5,453 nucleotides of DNA, taken from assembly GCA_937902695.1 (NCBI GenBank), contig CALFNI010000646.1:1-5453 (forward strand), in the 5' to 3' direction. Position 1 is the stretch's first letter, and each line of letters begins with the position of its first letter. Source of the DNA: an uncultured Rhodanobacteraceae bacterium. Its GTDB lineage: Bacteria; Pseudomonadota; Gammaproteobacteria; Xanthomonadales; Rhodanobacteraceae. Under the pieces are notes generated by a model. It was not told where the DNA came from. It searched no databases and worked only from the letters and a program-made list of their open reading frames with translations. Of the stretch, positions 1-5,453 are shown piece by piece. The translations under genes and the position numbers were made by a program.

Positions 1-41
1 AGGTTCAGATTGGGTCCGTGAAGTACGAGCAGCCGGGCCAA
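1..41 (-). CDS. aroQ: 3-dehydroquinate dehydratase, type II (N-terminal fragment, runs off left edge)
   Basis: Only the first 13 codons plus two bases are present. The minus strand from 41 reads MARLLVLHGPNLN followed by the start of a Leu codon. The LVLHGPNLNLL stretch is the signature N-terminus of type II (dodecameric) 3-dehydroquinases, which dehydrate 3-dehydroquinate to 3-dehydroshikimate in the cytoplasmic shikimate pathway. The start appears to be TTG (complement 39-41). No ATG or GTG lies in this frame between it and the in-frame TGA that is also the tlpA stop (147-149), and a GAGGG Shine-Dalgarno sits 7 bases upstream. It follows tlpA on the same strand. From general knowledge, aroQ is often followed by accB-accC in proteobacteria, so those genes may lie beyond the edge; that is inference. 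The family call is strong despite the short length, because the motif is highly characteristic. Confidence 0.85.
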   Translation of the reverse strand, partial: MARLLVLHGPNLN

Positions 42-146
42 GACGCAACCCTCGCCAAAAAGGGCGGCTAGTCTCGCCGAGTCGGTCCGATCTGTCCAGT
101 TCGGCGACGTTTGAGCGTAGATCAGCGAGATTCCGCGATGAAGCCG
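42..146 (-). other. tlpA-aroQ intergenic gap (105 bases)
   Basis: This gap is much longer than the dsbD-tlpA junction, so aroQ may have some transcription of its own. On the minus strand a weak 4-bp stem (CGGC/GCCG, 65-68 and 76-79) is followed by CCC and five T. A poor sigma-70-like pair (TGGACA and GAGACT, 17 apart) can also be read. Neither is good enough to call as a terminator or promoter. Apart from the aroQ ribosome binding site I see nothing firm here. Confidence 0.4.
49..53 (-). promoter_or_regulatory. Ribosome binding site deciding the TTG start of aroQ
   Basis: On the minus strand GAGGG precedes the TTG codon by 7 bases, an ideal spacing. It is the main support for initiation at TTG, since no conventional start codon exists in frame upstream. 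Confidence 0.65.
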
Positions 147-695
147 TCACAAATACGGTGCGAGCCAGGCGTCGAGCTTCGCTTCGGTGAAGTTGCCGGC
201 CCGGCGCGCCAGGATGCGGCCGTCGGCGCCGATCAGGACCGAATACGGCAGGACGTCGCGATCGTTTCCGAACGTCTCGGAAAGGCCTTCGCCCCTGGCG
301 GGATCGTCGATCAGGATCGGATAGTGCACGGGAACCGCGTCGAGGAAGCTGCGCGTCGAGGCGACGCTGTCCGACGCGATGCCGACGATCTGGAACCCTT
401 TCGCCGCGAGGCGCTGCTGCGTCTTGTCGAGCAGCGGCATTTCCTCGCGACAGGGCCCGCACCAGCTCGCCCAGAAGTTCACGAGTACGAGCTTGCCGCG
501 CCATTCGGCGAGCGCGCGCGGCGTGCCGTCGATGTCGGGCCGCTGCACCGGCGGCACCGCGTCGCCGATCTTGAGCATGTGCGGAATCGCGTGCGCAGGC
601 GACGGCAGCGGCTTCAGCCAGCCGCCGGCGAGGAAGCCGCCGATCGCGCCGGCGATCGCCACGAGAAGGATCAGCGCATTGGTGCGGTTGAACAT
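147..695 (-). CDS. TlpA/ResA-like membrane-anchored thioredoxin-fold protein
   Basis: A 182-residue protein of the TlpA/ResA/CcmG-like group, which performs periplasmic thiol-disulfide exchange, usually reducing target disulfides (for example in cytochrome c or copper-site assembly). Residues about 7-25 are a hydrophobic N-terminal segment without a lipobox cysteine, so it is probably a signal anchor with the rest in the periplasm. The thioredoxin domain spans about 42-180. Its active site is WCGPC at 78-82 (C79, C82) within VNFWASWCGPC, and the cis-proline is probably P150 in VLPYSVLI. The ATG at 695 lies one base after the dsbD stop (TGA-G-ATG), with only a weak AAGG upstream, so translation is probably coupled to dsbD. 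DsbD is the likely electron donor, inferred from adjacency. The specific substrate cannot be read from sequence, so I leave the symbol empty. Family call is firm; exact subfamily (TlpA versus ResA or CcmG) is not. Confidence 0.93.
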   Translation of the reverse strand: MFNRTNALILLVAIAGAIGGFLAGGWLKPLPSPAHAIPHMLKIGDAVPPVQRPDIDGTPRALAEWRGKLVLVNFWASWCGPCREEMPLLDKTQQRLAAKGFQIVGIASDSVASTRSFLDAVPVHYPILIDDPARGEGLSETFGNDRDVLPYSVLIGADGRILARRAGNFTEAKLDAWLAPYL

Positions 696-696
696 C

Positions 697-2976
697 TCAG
701 CCGCGCGCCTTGCCTGCGCGCGCGATGAAGTCGTCGGCCTTCTCGAAGCCGATCAGCCGCAGCGCGCGGTGCTCGGTGCCGTCGCCGAAGAAGATCGTCG
801 CGGGCGGGCCGAACAATCCGAAGCGCTTCAGCAGGGCCTGGTCGGCGTCGTCGTTGGCGGTGACATCGGCCTTCAGCAGGACGAAACCGGCGAGCGCCTT
901 CTGCACGGCCGGCTCCGAGAACGTGAACTTCTCCATCTCCTTGCAGCTGACGCACCAGTCCGCGTAGAAGTCGAGGATGACGGGTTGTTTCGCGGCGCTT
1001 GCGTCGGCGAGCGCGCGGTCGAGATCGTCGACCGACTTGATCGTGCGGAACGCGAGCGCGCTGCTTTCCCCTTGGCCGCCGCGTGCGACGATGCCCGCGA
1101 GCGGTTGCGTGACATCACGCCCGCCGGCCGCCGCGCCGAGGATCTCCGCGGCGCCGGCGACGAGCAGCACGATGCCGAGCGCTTTCCACAGACGCCGCCA
1201 GCCCGACGCGCCTTCTGGCAGACGCTCGAGCGCGCCGAGATAGACGGCCGACGCGATCGCGAGCGCGCCGCTCATCAGCATGATCCAGAACGCATCGACG
1301 ACGCGCGCGAGCATCCAGATCGCAAGGCCGAGGAACAGCACGCCGAACACGGCCTTGACCGCATCCATCCATGCGCCGGCGCGCGGCAGCATCCGTCCGG
1401 CGGCGGTGCCGAACACGACGAGCGGCGCGCCCATGCCGAGGCTCAGCACGAACAGCGCGAGACCGCCGAACACCGGATCGCGCGTCTGGCTGATGTAGAG
1501 CACGGCGGCGGCGAGCGGCGGCGCGACGCACGGTCCGACGATGAGCGCCGACAGCAGGCCCATGATCGCGACGCCGATCAGCGAGCCGCCCTGCTGCTTG
1601 TTGCTGATGTCGGCGATCTTCGACTGCCAGCTCGACGGCAGCTGCAGTTCGTAGAAGCCGAACATGCTGAGCGAGAGCAGCACGAACAGGATCGCGAAGC
1701 TCCAGAGGATCCACGGCTTCTGGAACGCGGCCTGCAGGTTCGCGCCGGCGAGGCCCGCGACGACACCGGCGATCGTGAACACGATGCAGGTTGCGAGCAC
1801 GTAGACGATCGACAGCACGAACGCGCGCCGCGTCGAGATGTTCTCGCCGGAACCCGCGATGATGCCGGAGAGGATCGGGATCATCGGGAACACGCACGGC
1901 GTGAACGCCAGCAGGAGACCGAATCCGAAGAAGCTCAGCAGGGCGAGCCAGCGGTTCGACGACAGATTCGCGGCGAGCACCTGCTCTTCGGACTGATCGC
2001 CTGCCGCATTCGCAGTCGACACGGTCGCCGCCGGCGGCACGAACGAAGCCTTGGCCGTCGCGAGATCCGCGTCGCTCGCAGCCGGCATTTCCACCGCGAC
2101 CGTCTTCGTCATCACCGGATAGCAGATGCCGTTGTCCTGGCAGCCCTGATATTCGCCTTCGACCTTTATCGTCTGGGCGGCGCTTTTATCGCGCCTGACC
2201 GGAATCGGCAGCTCGACCTGATCGAAGTACACCTGCACCGTGCCGAAGTGCTCGTCGGTGTGATCGACGCCCTGCGGCCATTGCGGCGCGCCGAGCGTGA
2301 TGCCGTCGCCGTCGACGAGCGTCACCGAGCTCTTGTCGCGGTAGAGGTAGTAGCCCTTCGGCATCGTCCAGCGCGCGAGGATGCCGGTCGGGCTTGCGGC
2401 GATCGCTTCGAAGACGAACGCCTGCTCGGGCGGCAGCGGCTCGGTGTCCTCGGTGACGCCGAGCTTCGATGCGAGCGACAGCGGCGCCGCCGACTCGGCG
2501 GGCGACGCCGCGGCAGCTGCGGCGCCGGCAGGCACGTCGAGCGTCACCGGCGTCGGATGCGGCGGATAGCAGATCTTCGGATCGACTTCGTGGCAGCCCT
2601 GCACCGTGATCGTCACGGCGACGGCCTTTGCGGCGGCATCGGCCAGCGTGTACGGCAGCGTCGCGTCGATCGCCTTGTGATAGACCTCGACGTCGCCGAG
2701 AAACTCGTCGTGCTTCTTGGTGCCGTCGGGCAGCGCGAGATCGCCGAGCGTCAGCCCCGATTGCGAGGTCTTCGCCTTGATGCGCGCGCGATAGAGGTAA
2801 TAGTCGGGCGCGATGTCCCAATGCAGCGCGATCGTGCCCGGCTCGGCGATCTTCGCGGTCAGCTTGAATGCCTGCTCCACCGGCAGGAGATCGTCCTCGG
2901 TCTGCGCATGCGCGAGCGGCAGCACGCCGCAGGCGGCAATCAGAACGAAAACGGCGCGCAACCACGAACGCAGCAT
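697..2976 (-). CDS. dsbD: Thiol:disulfide interchange protein DsbD with duplicated N-terminal alpha domain
   Basis: Inner-membrane reductase that passes electrons from cytoplasmic thioredoxin to periplasmic proteins. It has 759 residues, against about 565 in E. coli. Order: signal peptide 1-24 (cleavage likely after AHA); alpha domain 1, about 27-145, with C128 and C136; Ala/Pro-rich linker about 148-178; alpha domain 2, about 179-297, with C279 and C285; a membrane (beta) region of about eight helices, 343-617, with C361 (FTPCVFP) and C483 (VGPCVAPP); and a thioredoxin-like gamma domain, about 640-759, with WCVSC at 674-678 (C675, C678). C361 and C483 are 122 apart, the same as C163 and C285 in E. 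coli. Both alpha domains carry the YYLYR motif. I chose ATG 2976 over an in-frame GTG at 3054 because GGAG lies 6 bases upstream and a clean signal peptide follows. It sits between cutA and tlpA. All redox cysteine pairs are intact; the extra alpha domain accounts for the length. Confidence 0.96.
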   Translation of the reverse strand: MLRSWLRAVFVLIAACGVLPLAHAQTEDDLLPVEQAFKLTAKIAEPGTIALHWDIAPDYYLYRARIKAKTSQSGLTLGDLALPDGTKKHDEFLGDVEVYHKAIDATLPYTLADAAAKAVAVTITVQGCHEVDPKICYPPHPTPVTLDVPAGAAAAAASPAESAAPLSLASKLGVTEDTEPLPPEQAFVFEAIAASPTGILARWTMPKGYYLYRDKSSVTLVDGDGITLGAPQWPQGVDHTDEHFGTVQVYFDQVELPIPVRRDKSAAQTIKVEGEYQGCQDNGICYPVMTKTVAVEMPAASDADLATAKASFVPPAATVSTANAAGDQSEEQVLAANLSSNRWLALLSFFGFGLLLAFTPCVFPMIPILSGIIAGSGENISTRRAFVLSIVYVLATCIVFTIAGVVAGLAGANLQAAFQKPWILWSFAILFVLLSLSMFGFYELQLPSSWQSKIADISNKQQGGSLIGVAIMGLLSALIVGPCVAPPLAAAVLYISQTRDPVFGGLALFVLSLGMGAPLVVFGTAAGRMLPRAGAWMDAVKAVFGVLFLGLAIWMLARVVDAFWIMLMSGALAIASAVYLGALERLPEGASGWRRLWKALGIVLLVAGAAEILGAAAGGRDVTQPLAGIVARGGQGESSALAFRTIKSVDDLDRALADASAAKQPVILDFYADWCVSCKEMEKFTFSEPAVQKALAGFVLLKADVTANDDADQALLKRFGLFGPPATIFFGDGTEHRALRLIGFEKADDFIARAGKARG

Positions 2977-2982
2977 CGAAGA

Positions 2983-2986
2983 CTCC
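2983..2986 (-). promoter_or_regulatory. Ribosome binding site selecting the dsbD start at 2976
   Basis: GGAG on the minus strand, 6 bases before the ATG. The alternative GTG at 3054 would add 26 polar, Arg-rich residues ahead of the signal peptide and lies only 6 bases after the cutA stop, so this site decides the start. Confidence 0.7.
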
Positions 2987-2990
2987 GGCT

Positions 2991-3013
2991 TCACGAAAAG
3001 GCACTCACGAAAA
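2991..3013 (-). repeat. Two direct copies of a 9-base motif in the dsbD leader
   Basis: TTTTCGTGA (minus strand) occurs exactly twice, at 3005-3013 and 2991-2999, separated by 5 bases (period 14). The pair lies in the 84-base cutA-dsbD gap, ending 14 bases before the dsbD ATG and just upstream of its Shine-Dalgarno. It could be a regulatory site, a remnant of a small duplication, or chance. No promoter I would trust is visible in the same gap. Confidence 0.5.
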
Positions 3014-3060
3014 CGACTTCCCCAAGGACCGCATCTAGACCGCAACGCTCGCACGCGGGT

Positions 3061-3381
3061 TCACTCAGGGCGCGTTTCCCGCTCGAGCCACGCCAGATAC
3101 GGCGCCGCGCCGCCGGCCGGCTCGATCGCGAGGACCTCCGGCACGTCGTACGGATGCAGCGCGACCAGCCGCGATTGCATCGCCTCGAAGCGGTCGGCCA
3201 TCGTCTTGATCACCAGCAGCACCTCGTCGTCGACGTGCACCTCGCCGTTCCAGCGGTATGTCGAGGCGACGCCGCCGATCGTGTTCACGCACGCGGCGAG
3301 ACGCTCGTCGACGAGCGTGTGCGCGAGGCGCAGTGCGGTCGGCGCGTCGGGACACGTGCAAAGGACGATGCGGGCGGTCAC
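3061..3381 (-). CDS. cutA: Divalent-cation tolerance protein CutA
   Basis: A 106-residue protein of the CutA1 family: small cytoplasmic homotrimers with a ferredoxin-like, PII-resembling fold, genetically linked to copper and divalent-cation tolerance, exact biochemical role unsettled. Family hallmarks in order are the N-terminal strand with CTCPD (8-12), LAACVN (28-33), TYRWNGEV (41-48), EVLLVIKT (53-60) and HPYDVPEVLA (76-85). Length is normal for the family. The start is GTG at 3381, supported by GGAG 5 bases upstream; starting there gives the usual short N-terminal strand. It is the first gene of the minus-strand run and is divergent from groES across 220 bases; dsbD begins 84 bases after its stop. 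The cutA-dsbD neighbourhood is recurrent in proteobacteria and historically underlies the cut gene naming of dsbD in E. coli (cutA2). Confidence 0.95.
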   Translation of the reverse strand: MTARIVLCTCPDAPTALRLAHTLVDERLAACVNTIGGVASTYRWNGEVHVDDEVLLVIKTMADRFEAMQSRLVALHPYDVPEVLAIEPAGGAAPYLAWLERETRPE

Positions 3382-3386
3382 GGCGG

Positions 3387-3390
3387 CTCC
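3387..3390 (-). promoter_or_regulatory. Ribosome binding site for the GTG start of cutA
   Basis: GGAG on the minus strand, 5 bases before GTG 3381. It supports the non-ATG start. Confidence 0.65.
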
Positions 3391-3402
3391 GGGGAAACCC
3401 GA

Positions 3403-3430
3403 AGTTTAGCGGGTGCGGCGGCTCGGTCGA
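3403..3430 (-). promoter_or_regulatory. Possible sigma-70-type promoter for cutA
   Basis: On the minus strand TCGACC (-35, 4/6 matches to consensus) and TAAACT (-10, 4/6) are 16 bases apart. Transcription would begin near 3396 and give a leader of about 15 bases that still contains the cutA Shine-Dalgarno. The match is modest and GC-rich DNA yields such pairs by chance, so this is only a candidate. Confidence 0.28.
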
Positions 3431-3444
3431 CTGCCGTCCCCTGT

Positions 3445-3472
3445 CTTGAAAAGGGGCCTGCGAGGCCAACTT
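3445..3472 (+). promoter_or_regulatory. Sigma-32 (RpoH) type heat-shock promoter of groESL
   Basis: CTTGAA at 3445-3450 matches the sigma-32 -35 core exactly. Fourteen bases later, GCCAACTT (3465-3472) matches 5 of 8 positions of the CCCCATTT -10 consensus. The -35 lies between C and G runs (CCCC at 3438-3441, GGGG at 3453-3456), much as in the E. coli groE promoter. Predicted start is near 3479, giving a leader of about 120 bases that includes the whole CIRCE element. The -35 is convincing; the -10 is degenerate. Confidence 0.6.
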
Positions 3473-3484
3473 GCCTCTCGTCGC

Positions 3485-3513
3485 TTCCAACGGAAACATT
3501 TCGCCGCTAAAAT
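3485..3513 (+). promoter_or_regulatory. Sigma-70-like promoter of groESL, overlapped by CIRCE
   Basis: TAAAAT at 3508-3513 matches the -10 consensus in 5 of 6 positions. Seventeen bases upstream, TTCCAA (3485-3490) is a weak -35 (3/6). The last base of the -10 is the first base of the CIRCE left arm, and the predicted start (about 3520) falls inside that arm. This geometry is the usual one for HrcA-repressed housekeeping promoters and is the main reason to believe the weak -35. Confidence 0.5.
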
Positions 3514-3539
3514 TGGCACTCATTCCCGACGAGTGCTAG
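3513..3539 (+). promoter_or_regulatory. CIRCE operator (HrcA repressor binding site)
   Basis: Left arm TTGGCACTC (3513-3521), a 9-base spacer (3522-3530), right arm GAGTGCTAG (3531-3539). The CIRCE consensus is TTAGCACTC-N9-GAGTGCTAA, so each arm matches at 8 of 9 positions with exact spacing. HrcA binds this inverted repeat and represses chaperonin genes until heat or misfolded protein titrates GroEL, which HrcA needs for activity. The site lies 62 bases before the groES ATG. hrcA itself is not in the window. Confidence 0.95.
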
Positions 3540-3588
3540 CAGCGCGGGAATTTCCTTTTTTAATCAATCGTTTCCAACCATCCGTTTC

Positions 3589-3593
3589 GAGGA
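3589..3593 (+). promoter_or_regulatory. groES ribosome binding site
   Basis: GAGGA, 8 bases before the ATG at 3602. It fixes the start: the reading frame stays open far upstream to 3413, but that extension would run through the CIRCE and promoter DNA. Confidence 0.75.
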
Positions 3594-3601
3594 CTCAAGA
3601 C

Positions 3602-5453
<1,852 letters not shown>

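Noticed and set aside
57..79. Terminator-like stem and T tract between tlpA and aroQ on the minus strand.
   Set aside because: The stem is only 4 bp (CGGC/GCCG) with a 7-base loop, and three C separate it from the five T. Too weak to call.
2476..2530. Ala-rich low-complexity stretch in dsbD as a possible sign of a fusion or frameshift.
   Set aside because: It lies exactly between the two alpha domains, stays in frame and is a typical interdomain linker.
2977..3054. Longer dsbD start at GTG 3054.
   Set aside because: It would place 26 Arg-rich residues before the signal peptide and lacks a better ribosome binding site than the one preceding ATG 2976.
379..3510. A plus-strand open frame of over 1000 codons antisense to tlpA, dsbD and cutA.
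   Set aside because: Its translation is low-complexity and very rich in Arg, Ala, Glu, Asp and His, as expected opposite GC-rich genes with a strong third-position bias. The minus-strand genes are clear homologues with intact motifs.
3513..3556. CIRCE hairpin followed by a T-run in the groES leader, possibly an attenuator.
   Set aside because: The T-run begins well after the stem, with a GC-rich stretch and a GGAA/TTCC palindrome between. The inverted repeat is fully explained as an HrcA operator.

Overview
The window is GC-rich chromosomal DNA from a proteobacterium. The gene order aroQ - tlpA - dsbD - cutA, diverging from groES-groEL, together with the GroEL and GroES sequences and a CIRCE operator combined with a heat-shock-type promoter, points to a high-GC Gammaproteobacterium near the Xanthomonadales or to a Betaproteobacterium. 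I cannot name the genus. I see no mobile elements, tRNA or rRNA genes, or CRISPR arrays.

Minus strand, right to left: cutA (3381-3061, GTG start) encodes the small CutA trimer. Then come dsbD (2976-697), a 759-residue membrane thiol-disulfide reductase, and tlpA (695-147), a membrane-anchored periplasmic thioredoxin-like protein one base after the dsbD stop. After a 105-base gap, the first 13 codons of aroQ (type II 3-dehydroquinase, TTG start at 41) run off the left edge. DsbD and TlpA form a natural pair: DsbD brings cytoplasmic thioredoxin electrons across the inner membrane, and TlpA-type proteins are typical periplasmic acceptors. CutA and AroQ look like operon passengers.

Plus strand: groES (3602-3889) and groEL (3951 to beyond the right edge; 501 of roughly 545 residues present) form the classical chaperonin operon. 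The 220-base divergent region (3382-3601) holds the main regulatory content: a heat-shock sigma-32-like promoter, a sigma-70-like promoter, and a nearly perfect CIRCE operator (HrcA site) lying on the predicted start of the sigma-70-like promoter.

The window is mainly housekeeping. The points most worth a second look are the tandemly duplicated periplasmic (alpha) domain of DsbD, with both cysteine pairs intact but differently spaced; the dual activator/repressor layout of the chaperonin promoter; a repeated 9-base motif in the dsbD leader; and the easily missed aroQ fragment at the edge. I found no convincing undescribed system.
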